64,000 nucleotides of DNA from NCBI GenBank assembly GCA_934255545.1, contig CAKQOE010000004.1, positions 24,079 through 88,078 of the forward strand, read 5' to 3'. A model generated the notes under the pieces. That model saw nothing but the letters and a program-made list of their open reading frames with translations. It was not told the DNA's origin and ran no database searches. Positions 51,225-59,577 of this stretch are shown here, piece after piece. A program made the translations under genes and the position numbers. The stretch comes from an uncultured Clostridia bacterium (lineage in GTDB: Bacteria; Bacillota; Clostridia; Peptostreptococcales; Anaerovoracaceae). Position 1 is the stretch's first letter. Every line of letters starts with the position of its first letter.

Positions 51225-51767
51225 CTATTTTATGAATTTATGGAGCCTGTCGGCGAGTATCGTTGCAACTACGATCTTGATGATATCAGGGATGATAAAC
51301 GGGAACACGCACCAGCCGAGTACTGTCATAAGGCCGACAGCGCCTGTCTGGCTCGTGTAGACGAACATGAACCATGCTGTGCCGAAAACGTAGCAGACTG
51401 CTATGCCGAGTACCATGGAGATCGCTAAAACAGGGATCTTGTAGCCGAATTTCTGAGTTGTGAGTCCGACTATCAGAGCTGTGAATATGAAGCCTATTAT
51501 GTAACCGCCTGTCGTTCCGAATATAACGCCGAGGCCGCCGCTGAAATTTGCGAATACAGGGAAGCCTACAGCTCCGAGGCAGATGAATACTATGACTGCG
51601 AGTACGCCGCGCTTGGCTCCGAGCAGGCCGGCTACGAGACATACTGCAAACGTCTGGAGCGTGAACGGCACTGTCGTCGGTATCGATATCCATGAGCATA
51701 TGGCGATGAGCGCGGCTGACAGTGCGATGTATGTCAGCGTCAGTGTTTTTGAGTGTGAATTTTCCAT
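51225..51767 (-). CDS. bioY: Biotin transporter S component BioY
   Basis: The substrate-binding membrane subunit of an ECF-type biotin importer. The 180-residue protein has six hydrophobic segments and the family motifs PFTLQTFAVCLVAGLLGAKRG and GGLGVIFGTTGGYIIGF. AAAGGA precedes the ATG at a normal distance. The energising ECF genes are elsewhere. Control by biotin through BirA is indicated by the operator upstream. No biotin synthesis genes are nearby, so the cell may depend on uptake. Confidence 0.95.
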   Translation of the reverse strand: MENSHSKTLTLTYIALSAALIAICSWISIPTTVPFTLQTFAVCLVAGLLGAKRGVLAVIVFICLGAVGFPVFANFSGGLGVIFGTTGGYIIGFIFTALIVGLTTQKFGYKIPVLAISMVLGIAVCYVFGTAWFMFVYTSQTGAVGLMTVLGWCVFPFIIPDIIKIVVATILADRLHKFIK

Positions 51768-51921
51768 AACAGAATAAGTCCTTTCGATAAAATAATAAAA
51801 AATAAAAAATATGTGCGGATGAATTGAAATTACCGAGTATCCTGTATCGAACCGGCTTAGTATTCACCCTGTTGGTGAAGAAAAACGGCAATTGTAAACC
51901 AATATCTCCGCGATATCGCCT

Positions 51922-51976
51922 ATTGTAAACCAGATAAAAAGTATTGTCAACCTAAAATAAAGATATGGTTGACAAT
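51922..51976 (-). promoter_or_regulatory. bioY promoter with BirA operator
   Basis: On the minus strand TTGACA, 17 bases and TACAAT form the promoter. The -35 lies within the perfect inverted repeat ATTGTCAACC-N14-GGTTGACAAT, the classic spacing of BirA boxes, and the -10 lies in a further half-site ATTGTAAACC. Another half-site is at 51891-51900 in the leader. Biotin-bound BirA should repress transcription. Confidence 0.85.
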
Positions 51977-51983
51977 TAAAAGG

Positions 51984-52030
51984 AGACCGGCGTATCGCCG
52001 GACGTTTTAAGCGTCAGCGGATGCCGGTCT
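51984..52030 (-). terminator. Terminator of the arginine operon
   Basis: 8-bp stem AGACCGGC / GCCGGTCT with an inner hairpin and a short T run on the minus strand. Confidence 0.65.
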
Positions 52031-52052
52031 TATTTTCTGCCATACAGAGTGA

Positions 52053-53462
52053 TCATGATGCGAGCGCTGCGGTCACTATCATAACGCCTGCAAGCAGGAA
52101 TATTATAAGAAGATATTTCCAGACAAATTTCAGCCAGCGGTCGTACGGAACGCGTCCTATGGCGAGCCCGCCCATGACGACAGCGCTCGTAGGTGTCACC
52201 ATGTTTACGATACCAGATGCTGACTGGAATGCAGTTATGACGAGCGAGCGGCTGACGCCGGCGAAATCCGCAAGCGGAGCGAGCACAGGCATCGAAAGCG
52301 TCGCAAGTCCGGATGTTGAAGGTATAAGGAATGAAAGCGGTATGAATACCAGGTAATTTATAAGCGTAAATGCTGCTGAGCCGAGACCTGAGAGCAGGCT
52401 CTCGCCTGCGTGAAGTATCGTATCGGTTATCATTCCGTCATTCATTATAACGGTAATGCCGCGAGATATGCCGATGATGAATGCGACGCCGAGCAGCTCG
52501 GCTGCTCCCGAAACTACGCCGTCGATTATCTCTTTTTCCTTAAGTCCGTATATAAGTCCGGTGACAACAGCCATAGTCAGGAACAGCGCGGAGAGCTGCG
52601 GGAACCACCAGCCGAGAGACGGGAGCACGCTTATCCCCATATCATCGAATGGTATGACGCCGTATATCATAATGATAAATGTCACTGCAAACAGCGCCAG
52701 CGCTGCCTTCCTGCGGCCTGTGAGGGCCGGCGCGCTGTCGTGAGGTGACGCGAAGTGCTTCAGATTACTTTCGCGCATATCTGCGACGAGCGAGCGCGCA
52801 GGGTCTTTTCTGACAAGCTCAGCATAGCGCATAACATATATTACAGTAATTACCAGTCCAACGATAAATATTGCAAGGCGCAGAATCATACCGTCACCCA
52901 TGCTTATACCTGCAAATCCTGACGCGATGCCTGTAGCAAACGGATTCACAGTAGAGCCGAGAACGCCTATACCGGCGCCGAGCATGATGACAGCGACTGC
53001 AGTAACGGCATCATAGCCGGCGGCTATAAATATAGGAAGTATGAGCGCGTAGAATGCGATAGTTTCTTCTGACATGCCGAACGTAGTGCCGCCGAGCGCA
53101 AAGAGCGTCATAATTATAGGGATCATCCATTTCTCGCGCCCGTTCATGATGTGGAGCACGCGGAATATACCTGCCTCAAGCGCGCCTGTCATATTCATGA
53201 CGCCGAGGAACGACCCTACCATCAGGATAAATACTGCGATGTCAGCAGCATCGTAAAAGCCGCTGAACGGCGCCTGCAGTACAGCGCTGACTCCCCGGCC
53301 TGAACGCGCCGTCTCGCTGTACGTGCCTGCGACGGGCTCGGAGCCGCTGTCTGTCAGTATTTTTTCGTATTCGCCTGCAGGCACTACCCACGTAAGCAGA
53401 GCCATTACCGCTGTCAGTATGATGAGGATAGTGAACGCCTGCGGCATTTTAAGCTTTTTCAT
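52053..53462 (-). CDS. YfcC-family transporter, probable arginine/ornithine antiporter
   Basis: The 469-residue membrane protein has 10-12 hydrophobic helices and matches the YfcC/C4-dicarboxylate-like family (opening KMPQAFTILIILTAVMALLTW, then MSEETIAFYALILP, GSTVNPFATGIASG and FIPSTSGLATLSMP). Family members were named for several substrates; position directly after the arginine deiminase and ornithine carbamoyltransferase genes argues for arginine-ornithine exchange. GGGAGG lies before the ATG, 16 bases after the argF stop. Confidence 0.85.
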   Translation of the reverse strand: MKKLKMPQAFTILIILTAVMALLTWVVPAGEYEKILTDSGSEPVAGTYSETARSGRGVSAVLQAPFSGFYDAADIAVFILMVGSFLGVMNMTGALEAGIFRVLHIMNGREKWMIPIIMTLFALGGTTFGMSEETIAFYALILPIFIAAGYDAVTAVAVIMLGAGIGVLGSTVNPFATGIASGFAGISMGDGMILRLAIFIVGLVITVIYVMRYAELVRKDPARSLVADMRESNLKHFASPHDSAPALTGRRKAALALFAVTFIIMIYGVIPFDDMGISVLPSLGWWFPQLSALFLTMAVVTGLIYGLKEKEIIDGVVSGAAELLGVAFIIGISRGITVIMNDGMITDTILHAGESLLSGLGSAAFTLINYLVFIPLSFLIPSTSGLATLSMPVLAPLADFAGVSRSLVITAFQSASGIVNMVTPTSAVVMGGLAIGRVPYDRWLKFVWKYLLIIFLLAGVMIVTAALAS

Positions 53463-53478
53463 GTGGCGCGGCCTCCCG

Positions 53479-54480
53479 TCAGCCCCGGCCGATAGTAGCG
53501 ACGAGCACCGCTTTTATAGTATGCATCCTGTTTTCAGCCTCGTCGAAAACTACAGAATGCCTGCTGCGGAACACTTCGTCAGTCACTTCGCATATATCTG
53601 TCCCGTGTGAGAACCATTCAGCAGCCATGCGCGTCTTGTCGTCGTGGAAAGAAGGCAGACAGTGCATAAAGAGCACGTCGCGGTTCTCAGTCTTGCGGAG
53701 CATGTCCATAGTGACCTTGTAAGGCGATAGCAGCTTAACGCGTTCAGGGATCTTCTCCTCCTCGCCCATGGAAGCCCAGATGTCGGAGTATATGACGTCA
53801 GCGCCCTTCAGAACGTCTATATCGTCCTTTATCTGGATAGATGCTCCCGTCTGCTCGCATACAGTCTTTACCTTTCTTATGACCTCTGCGTCTATGTCGT
53901 TTATGAGCTTCTGCGGGCCGTATCCGACGAAATGCATGCCCATCTTTGCACAGCCGTACATCCACGCGTAGCACATGTTGTTGCGGATATCGCCGACGAA
54001 TGCAACAGTACACCTGTTAAGCGGTTTTGCGATATGCTCCTCGATCGTAAGCATATCAGCGAGTATCTGAGTCGGGTGGTCCTCGTCAGTAAGACCGTTC
54101 CATACAGGTACGCCGGAGTACTTTGCAAGATCCTCTACGACCTTCTGGTCAAATCCGCGGTATTCTATACCGTCAAAGAAGCGTCCGAGCACCTTTGCGC
54201 TGTCCTCTATTGATTCCTTTTTGCCGACCTGCGAGCTGCCGGAGTCAAGGAATGTCACGTGGGCGCCCTCGTCGTGCGCAGCTGTCTCAAATGCGCAGCG
54301 CGTTCTTGTGGAAGTCTTTTCAAAGAGGAGCACGATGTTTTTGCCCTCAAGCGCGCGTCCGCATATCCCTGCGCGCTTTTTCGCCTTAAGGTCGCGCGCG
54401 AGGTCGAGCAGGTACCTGATCTCCTCAGGCTTAAAGTCCATAAGAGTCAGGAATGATCTTCCTTTTAAGTTTACAGCCAT
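53479..54480 (-). CDS. argF: Ornithine carbamoyltransferase (catabolic)
   Basis: A cytosolic trimeric enzyme that interconverts citrulline plus phosphate with ornithine plus carbamoyl phosphate. The 333-residue chain carries the carbamoyl-phosphate motif STRT at 57-60, DEDHPTQ and the ornithine-site HCLP. The start follows AAAGGAATT; the open frame upstream is not coding. Between arcA and an antiporter gene, the catabolic direction (arcB role) is likely. Carbamate kinase, the third pathway enzyme, is not in the window. Confidence 0.93.
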   Translation of the reverse strand: MAVNLKGRSFLTLMDFKPEEIRYLLDLARDLKAKKRAGICGRALEGKNIVLLFEKTSTRTRCAFETAAHDEGAHVTFLDSGSSQVGKKESIEDSAKVLGRFFDGIEYRGFDQKVVEDLAKYSGVPVWNGLTDEDHPTQILADMLTIEEHIAKPLNRCTVAFVGDIRNNMCYAWMYGCAKMGMHFVGYGPQKLINDIDAEVIRKVKTVCEQTGASIQIKDDIDVLKGADVIYSDIWASMGEEEKIPERVKLLSPYKVTMDMLRKTENRDVLFMHCLPSFHDDKTRMAAEWFSHGTDICEVTDEVFRSRHSVVFDEAENRMHTIKAVLVATIGRG

Positions 54481-54725
54481 ATCTATCAATTCCTTTCTGA
54501 TATCAATATTAAAAAATAAATATTTCATACAGTAATGATCAGCGGCTTCCTGTAACAATATGCCGCTGATTCGTATATCCTGGGTGCACCAACTGAAGAA
54601 TTACATTGCAGCTAAATCTGCGTAATTCCTGTATGAGGCCTGCGGGCCGTATCAAGATACGGGCAGGGCTTCAGCCGCACGGGAGGCAGCAAAGCTGCTT
54701 TTTGTTCTATTAATTCGGGAGCATT

Positions 54726-56036
54726 TCACCCGCGGATAAGCGGCATACTCATGCAGCGCGGACCGCCGCGCCCTCTGCTCAGCTCAGAGCTTGGTATTAC
54801 GTGCGTTCTTATTCCGTGCTCCCGGAGCACGCGATTGGTCGCTGTATTGCGCGAGTAAACTATTACTTCACCCGGCGCTACCGCAAGCGTGTTTGAGCCG
54901 TCGTTCCACTGTTCGCGAGCTGAGTCTACAGGATGACCGCCGCCGCATTTTATGAGCGTTACAGAGTCAAGGCCGAGCTGCCTGCGGAGCATATTTTCGA
55001 GGTTGTCAGAATCTTCCTCAATATGAAGCTTTTTGTTCTCGTCAAGCGTTATGATAAAGAAGCTCATGCTGTCGCTGAGGTGCGCGTGAACGGTGAATTT
55101 GTCGTGATCGACCATCGTAAACACAGTATCGAGGTGCATGAAGCTGCGGTTTTTGGGGATATCTATAGCGATGATCTTTTTGAAGCCGGAACCCTTGTCA
55201 GGGTCAAGTATTTCTTTCGCGTACTGCTCGATAGCAAACGGCTGAGTCCTTTCGGAAATTCCAACTGCAATAGTTTCCTTGTTAAGGATAAGGATGTCAC
55301 CGCCCTCGATAGTCGAGTCACATGTGCCGCTTATAGTCTCGCAGCCCGCATAATCAGCCGTAGTCGCATTTGCGACGCCGCGCGCGAACCAGACCGGGAC
55401 ATTTTTGTATTCCGGGTGGTATCTGAATATATAGTCGCCAAAAAGCGTCTCGCGGTTTCGCGTCACTGTAGACATGCGGTGGATGGAAACGCCATTGCCT
55501 GCGCACGCAAACGGGTCGCGCGTGAAGTAGAGATTTGGCATAGGGTCGATGAGGAACGGGTAGTCCTCCTCAAGGTAGTCAGTAAGATTTTTGCGCGCGT
55601 ACTCAGGGATGTCAGATTTTCTGACTCCGGAGATCATGCGACTGAGCATTACATTATTTTCCAGACCGGCAAGGTGCTCATAAATTATTTCTGTACGGCG
55701 GTCGCCGCGTATACCCGCCTCGGCGATAAATTCGTGGATAAAGCTGTTGCGGACGTCAGGGTCAGTCAGCGACTCACTCACAAGGTCGGTCAGATATACG
55801 ACCTCGGCCCCGCAGAAACGCAGCGTAGACGCGAACTCGTCATGCTCGCTCTGCGCAGCCTCAAGGAACGGGATATCGTCAAAAAGAAGCCTGTCAAGAT
55901 ACTCCGGCATGAGATTGTCAAGCTCATGTCCCGGCCTGAAAAGAAGGACCTTCTTCAGCGGCTCGACCTCCGAGTATATGTGGATCGGAGCATTTGAAGA
56001 CTTATCTGGTATATTTTTGCTGTTATCGTCAGTCAT
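54726..56036 (-). CDS. arcA: Arginine deiminase
   Basis: Hydrolyses arginine to citrulline and ammonia, the first step of the ATP-yielding arginine deiminase pathway. The 436-residue protein has the family motifs FTRDPFA, TIEGGD, MHLDTVFT with the catalytic His, and the nucleophilic Cys in GRGGPRCMSMP near the C-terminus. AGGAGG fixes the ATG; the frame is open 16 codons upstream. It leads the minus-strand cluster arcA-argF-antiporter. The 245-base gap to argF holds an ATCAGCGGC / GCCGCTGAT hairpin and other stems that may separate expression. Confidence 0.95.
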   Translation of the reverse strand: MTDDNSKNIPDKSSNAPIHIYSEVEPLKKVLLFRPGHELDNLMPEYLDRLLFDDIPFLEAAQSEHDEFASTLRFCGAEVVYLTDLVSESLTDPDVRNSFIHEFIAEAGIRGDRRTEIIYEHLAGLENNVMLSRMISGVRKSDIPEYARKNLTDYLEEDYPFLIDPMPNLYFTRDPFACAGNGVSIHRMSTVTRNRETLFGDYIFRYHPEYKNVPVWFARGVANATTADYAGCETISGTCDSTIEGGDILILNKETIAVGISERTQPFAIEQYAKEILDPDKGSGFKKIIAIDIPKNRSFMHLDTVFTMVDHDKFTVHAHLSDSMSFFIITLDENKKLHIEEDSDNLENMLRRQLGLDSVTLIKCGGGHPVDSAREQWNDGSNTLAVAPGEVIVYSRNTATNRVLREHGIRTHVIPSSELSRGRGGPRCMSMPLIRG

Positions 56037-56252
56037 ACGTTTTCCTCCTGCGTGATATTTTCTGTACACGCCTATTATTTTCAACGTGCCGGATTTTATA
56101 CGTGTATATGCGGATATGCAGGGGTATAATTGATTTATGAAAAGTTTTTCAGAAAGCAGCCGTCACCGGCTGTGAGGCGCGCTTTGCACATAAAAAACAA
56201 ACAGCGCGCTTTCGGAATAAAAAGAAAGATGCTTACGGAGGTACATATCAAA

Positions 56253-56666
56253 ATGGGAAAAAGAGCAGAAAAGGCTTTGATGAATCACATGAGCGGATAC
56301 AACTGCGCTCAGGCAGTAGCGTGCGCTTTCGCAGACGTTATGGGGATGGACGAAAAGGACGTATTCAGACTGGCTGAAGGCTTTGGCTTTGGAATGGGCT
56401 CAAAGCAGGTGTGCGGCGCGATTTCAGGCATGCAGATGGCAGCAAGCTGCCTTTCAAGCGACGGCGATCTTGACAATCCTAAGACTAAGGCGAAGACTTA
56501 TAAGCTGATGAGAGAACTGCAGCAGCAGTTTATAGATAAAAATCAGTCCATAATATGCGGTGAACTGCTCGGCGGTCCGGGAAAGCCAAAGCTGCGTTCA
56601 TGTCCGGGCTGCGTGGAGGACGCGGCGAATATACTTGAAAAGTATATGGAAGAAAACGGAAAATAA
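56253..56666 (+). CDS. C_GCAxxG_C_C family redox protein
   Basis: A 137-residue protein of the putative redox-active family defined by spaced cysteines: GYNCAQAVACAF, VCGAISGMQMA, ICGELLG and SCPGCVEDAA. Members are common in anaerobes, often lie near electron-transfer genes and may bind a metal cluster; the function is unproven. GGAGG lies 11 bases before the ATG; the longer frame upstream has no such site. It is divergent from arcA. Confidence 0.85.
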   Translation: MGKRAEKALMNHMSGYNCAQAVACAFADVMGMDEKDVFRLAEGFGFGMGSKQVCGAISGMQMAASCLSSDGDLDNPKTKAKTYKLMRELQQQFIDKNQSIICGELLGGPGKPKLRSCPGCVEDAANILEKYMEENGK

Positions 56667-56694
56667 ATACTAAAATGCATGAAAATGTACATGA

Positions 56695-56721
56695 AGAAAG
56701 CCGCTTTTCAGGCGGCTTTCT
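56695..56721. terminator. Hairpin between convergent genes
   Basis: A perfect 10-bp stem AGAAAGCCGC / GCGGCTTTCT overlapping the end of the SpoIID-like gene. T tracts are short. Confidence 0.55.
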
Positions 56722-57910
56722 CTATATCCGCGCCTGAATAGTAATGGCGCAGGATCTCTTTATATGTGTAGCCGCGGCGGGCCATGCCGTCGGCTCCGTA
56801 CTGGCTGAGGCCTACTCTGTGGCCGCTGCCCTGAGTTGTAAATGTTACTGTGTCTGAACTTACAGATATATCCATATCTGATGAAGGAAGGTCAAAAAGC
56901 GTGCGAGTCTGACGTCCTGTCAGAGCGATGCTCCCAAAACGTATAAGTGATGCTCCGCCTCCTTCTGTGCGAGATATGATCTCTATACTCGATGAAGCGT
57001 CAGCATCGCCTGCTGAAACTACAGTAACAGCGGAAGGGGATGAGGCAGCGAGATCTTTAACCTTTGACATTACTTCGAGCAGAGGGATCGTTGTTTTCTT
57101 ATCTGTATATTTTTCAGGAGCATCGTACAGGCTTTCTACGCTGCGCAGATAAGGCACTGCTCCGGCAAAAACGTCCTCAGAGTTTTCAGTGCTCCCTCCT
57201 CCGGCGGATGAAAAGAAGAGCGGCTGCTGTACGAGTTCGCCGTTATAATAAAGAAGTTCTCCTGCTGTTTCCGCGACGGCGTTTTTTATTATATTAAAAT
57301 CATTTTCGTACCATTTGTCTGATTTAACATTGCGCAGCTCAGCTTCATCACGGTAGACTTGGCAGCAGGTCGAAGCACAGACGTATGCTTCGGGGTGCTT
57401 TGATTTTCCCTGTTCGTATTGTTCGCGCCGTCCTTCGGCGTATGTGCGCGCGGCTACGGCCTGTGCTTTGAGTGCTTCGTATGAGAATGTTGATGGCATT
57501 TCTGAGGCGACTACTCGCGCTGTGTACAGTTCGAGCGGGACTTTTTGCGTGCTCCCGTCGTTCATTAGGACGAGGACATTTGACGAGGACAGGGCTGTCA
57601 GGTATTCGTCAGGGATGGGGGATGTGTGGTCGGGCGGTGTGGTGGTTATTATTTTTATGTTTGATGATGGGGTGGCGGCGGGGGCTGCGGGCGCGTCAGC
57701 GGCCGCTTTTTTTACAGCGGGGTCCGCGGCGCTGTCGGTGGTTATTATGGTATGGGGCGGCGCGGACGCCGCGCGCGTGTCGCCGGAGGCGTCGGCAGCG
57801 CTGTGACCGTTTATTGCGTATATAACTGTCACTGTGATAAAAACGATAAGAGCAGGTATGTCCAGAGCGCCGGGCGCCCTTTTTCTTTTCCTTATGCTTA
57901 TATATTTCAT
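56708..57910 (-). CDS. SpoIID/LytB-domain protein
   Basis: A membrane-anchored protein of about 400 residues with a basic start, one transmembrane helix (near ALIVFITVTVIYAI) and an Ala/Pro/Thr-rich linker of about 80 residues. The SpoIID domain shows VVASEMPSTFSYEALKAQA followed by ARTYAEGRR, the SSAGGGSTENSEDVF region and GHRVGLSQYGADGMA. SpoIID is a lytic transglycosylase for engulfment in spore formers; relatives occur in non-spore-forming species. The ATG used has AAAGGA 13 bases upstream; a GTG four codons earlier is too close to it. Confidence 0.88.
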   Translation of the reverse strand: MKYISIRKRKRAPGALDIPALIVFITVTVIYAINGHSAADASGDTRAASAPPHTIITTDSAADPAVKKAAADAPAAPAATPSSNIKIITTTPPDHTSPIPDEYLTALSSSNVLVLMNDGSTQKVPLELYTARVVASEMPSTFSYEALKAQAVAARTYAEGRREQYEQGKSKHPEAYVCASTCCQVYRDEAELRNVKSDKWYENDFNIIKNAVAETAGELLYYNGELVQQPLFFSSAGGGSTENSEDVFAGAVPYLRSVESLYDAPEKYTDKKTTIPLLEVMSKVKDLAASSPSAVTVVSAGDADASSSIEIISRTEGGGASLIRFGSIALTGRQTRTLFDLPSSDMDISVSSDTVTFTTQGSGHRVGLSQYGADGMARRGYTYKEILRHYYSGADIEKAA

Positions 57911-58091
57911 TTGTGCAGGCACGTCCTTTCTTTTGTGTGTGACATTTTACAGGTATGCATCGTATGAAAAATATATATGCGTACACCGGCGTGTGTATGC
58001 ATGTATAATATAATAACTAAGCAGGAAAAAAACGTGTGGAGTGACCAGAAAACGGACAGACGGTTCAATGCTGAATGTCATGAGCAAAAAA

Positions 58092-58330
58092 GTCAGCAAA
58101 ATAGACATACGACCCAAATGCTGACTTGCAGTAGCTGAAAAAGTCAGCAAACCAGCCATACGGCCCAAATGCTGACTTGCAGTAGCTGAAAAAGTCAGCA
58201 AACCAGCCATACAGCTCAGATGCTGACTTGCAGGAGCTGAAAAAGTCAGCAAACCAGCCATACGCCCCAGATGCTGACTTGCAGGAGCCGAAAAAGTCAG
58301 CAAACCAGCTATATGACTCAAATGCTGATT
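58092..58330. repeat. Array of five 51-bp tandem repeats, each a hairpin
   Basis: Units begin at 58092, 58143, 58194, 58245 and 58296, exactly 51 bases apart. Each has GTCAGCA, 20 variable bases, TGCTGAC (perfect 7-bp stem; the last unit reads TGCTGAT) and a 17-base linker TTGCAGTAGCTGAAAAA. The stem bases are conserved while the loops drift. It lies in the roughly 460-base gap between the SpoIID-like and nitrilase genes. A TATAAT box at 58004 could place it in the nitrilase leader. Confidence 0.9.
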
Positions 58331-58372
58331 CGATTGCAACAAAGCAGCTATTTTTAATGAAGGGAATAGAAC

Positions 58373-59233
58373 ATGGATAAAAATTTAAAAAGAAAAATAA
58401 AAACAGCGCAGCTTCAGATGCCTGTTATAGATAATATAAATAAAGCGGAAATATACTTGAACGAAAAGATATCTGAAGCTGCAGAGCAGGGGGCTGACCT
58501 CGTAATGCTTCCTGAAATGTTCTGCTGCCCGTATGAAACGCTGGAATTTCCAAAGAAGGCTGAGGCAGAAGGCGGTTCATGGCATCAGTTATGCGCTCAC
58601 CTGGCAGCTGAAAGTAACGTATATTTAGCCGCAGGTTCGATGCCTGAAATAGACCCGGCCACAGGAAAAATATACAATACAGCGTACGTATTTGACAGAA
58701 AAGGAGCGCAGATAGCAAAGCACAGAAAAATGCATCTTTTTGATATAGACGTAAACGAAGGTCAGTATTTTAAAGAATCAGATACATTGTCAGCAGGTGA
58801 CGATGTAACAGTTTTTGACACTGAATTTGGCAGATTGGGAATATGCATATGCTACGATATACGTTTCACAGAGATCACACGCTGTATGGCTCTTAAAGGT
58901 GCGCAGATGATACTTGTTCCTGCAGCATTCAACATGACAACAGGCCCGGCGCATTGGGAGCTTACACTGCGTGCGCAGGCGGTATTTAATCAAATATATG
59001 TGCTCGGAACATCGACGGCGAGAGACGAAACAGCATCTTATCATGCATGGGGCCATACACTGCTTTGCGACCCATGGGGATCTGTAGTCGGCGAGCTCAA
59101 TGAAAAAGAAGGCATGCTTTTGCTTGAATCAGACCTCAAAATAATATCAGACGTACGGCAGCAGCTCCCATTGCTCAAACAACGCCGCACGGATATATAC
59201 GAATTGAATATTATAGATAAAAAAGATGTATAA
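58373..59233 (+). CDS. Carbon-nitrogen hydrolase, omega-amidase (Nit2) type
   Basis: A 286-residue nitrilase-superfamily amidase with the full catalytic set Glu48 (LPEMF), Lys119 (KHRKMHLFDID) and Cys160 (GICICYDIRF). The HLFDID segment and the length favour omega-amidases that hydrolyse 2-oxoglutaramate or 2-oxosuccinamate formed by glutamine transamination. GAAGGGA lies before the ATG. It stands alone behind the 51-bp repeat array. Confidence 0.9.
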   Translation: MDKNLKRKIKTAQLQMPVIDNINKAEIYLNEKISEAAEQGADLVMLPEMFCCPYETLEFPKKAEAEGGSWHQLCAHLAAESNVYLAAGSMPEIDPATGKIYNTAYVFDRKGAQIAKHRKMHLFDIDVNEGQYFKESDTLSAGDDVTVFDTEFGRLGICICYDIRFTEITRCMALKGAQMILVPAAFNMTTGPAHWELTLRAQAVFNQIYVLGTSTARDETASYHAWGHTLLCDPWGSVVGELNEKEGMLLLESDLKIISDVRQQLPLLKQRRTDIYELNIIDKKDV

Positions 59234-59264
59234 AATTTTGTGCATAAAAAATACAAAATACATA

Positions 59265-59292
59265 TTGACAAATATCTCAAAGGCCTTATAAT
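59265..59292 (+). promoter_or_regulatory. Consensus promoter with no downstream plus-strand gene
   Basis: TTGACA, 16 bases and TATAAT form the best promoter match in the window. The only plus-strand unit before the next terminator is a non-coding stretch. Confidence 0.75.
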
Positions 59293-59298
59293 GTTTAC

Positions 59299-59445
59299 AA
59301 TAAATTTTTCACAAAGACGGAATTCGAAACAGTCGGATCCGTCTTTAGTATATACCAGATAACATAGTTATTTAGATTCTCCAATTTAAATAAATTAACG
59401 CTTAGGAAAAAACGCTTCGGAGTAACGCACCGGAACGTTTTTTCT
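59299..59445 (+). ncRNA. Candidate small RNA of about 145 nt
   Basis: It begins just after a consensus promoter. A perfect 9-bp hairpin (AAAGACGGA / TCCGTCTTT, 59313-59346) follows, then an AT-rich unpaired middle. It ends in a terminator stem (59407-59443, AAAAAACG with TTCGG pairing to CCGGAA with CGTTTTTT) and a T run. No open frame with a ribosome binding site is inside. It does not match 6S, tmRNA, SRP or RNase P RNA as I know them. The following gene is on the other strand, so it is not a leader. Confidence 0.55.
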
Positions 59446-59474
59446 TTTTCATTAAAAAAAGAAATTAAAAAAGA

Positions 59475-59541
59475 AAAGCTCCGGCTATGCAGCAGAGGCA
59501 GTCATAGAAAAGACTGTCATGGCGCAATGCCGGAGCTTTTT
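59475..59541. terminator. Bidirectional terminator after pdxT
   Basis: An 11-bp perfect stem AAAGCTCCGGC / GCCGGAGCTTT with T runs on both sides. The long loop holds a further partial hairpin. Confidence 0.85.
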
Positions 59542-59577
59542 TATATCAATTATCCTTATCCTGTGTTAAATACGGAT

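Noticed and set aside
58092..58330. Possible CRISPR array because of regularly spaced repeats with variable segments.
   Set aside because: The whole 51-bp unit is repeated and the variable parts are near-identical loops rather than unique spacers; there are no cas genes.
57947..58342. A 131-codon minus-strand frame across the 51-bp repeats, giving a 17-residue repeat.
   Set aside because: The open frame results from the repeat length being a multiple of three. There is no ribosome binding site and it runs into the SpoIID-like gene leader.
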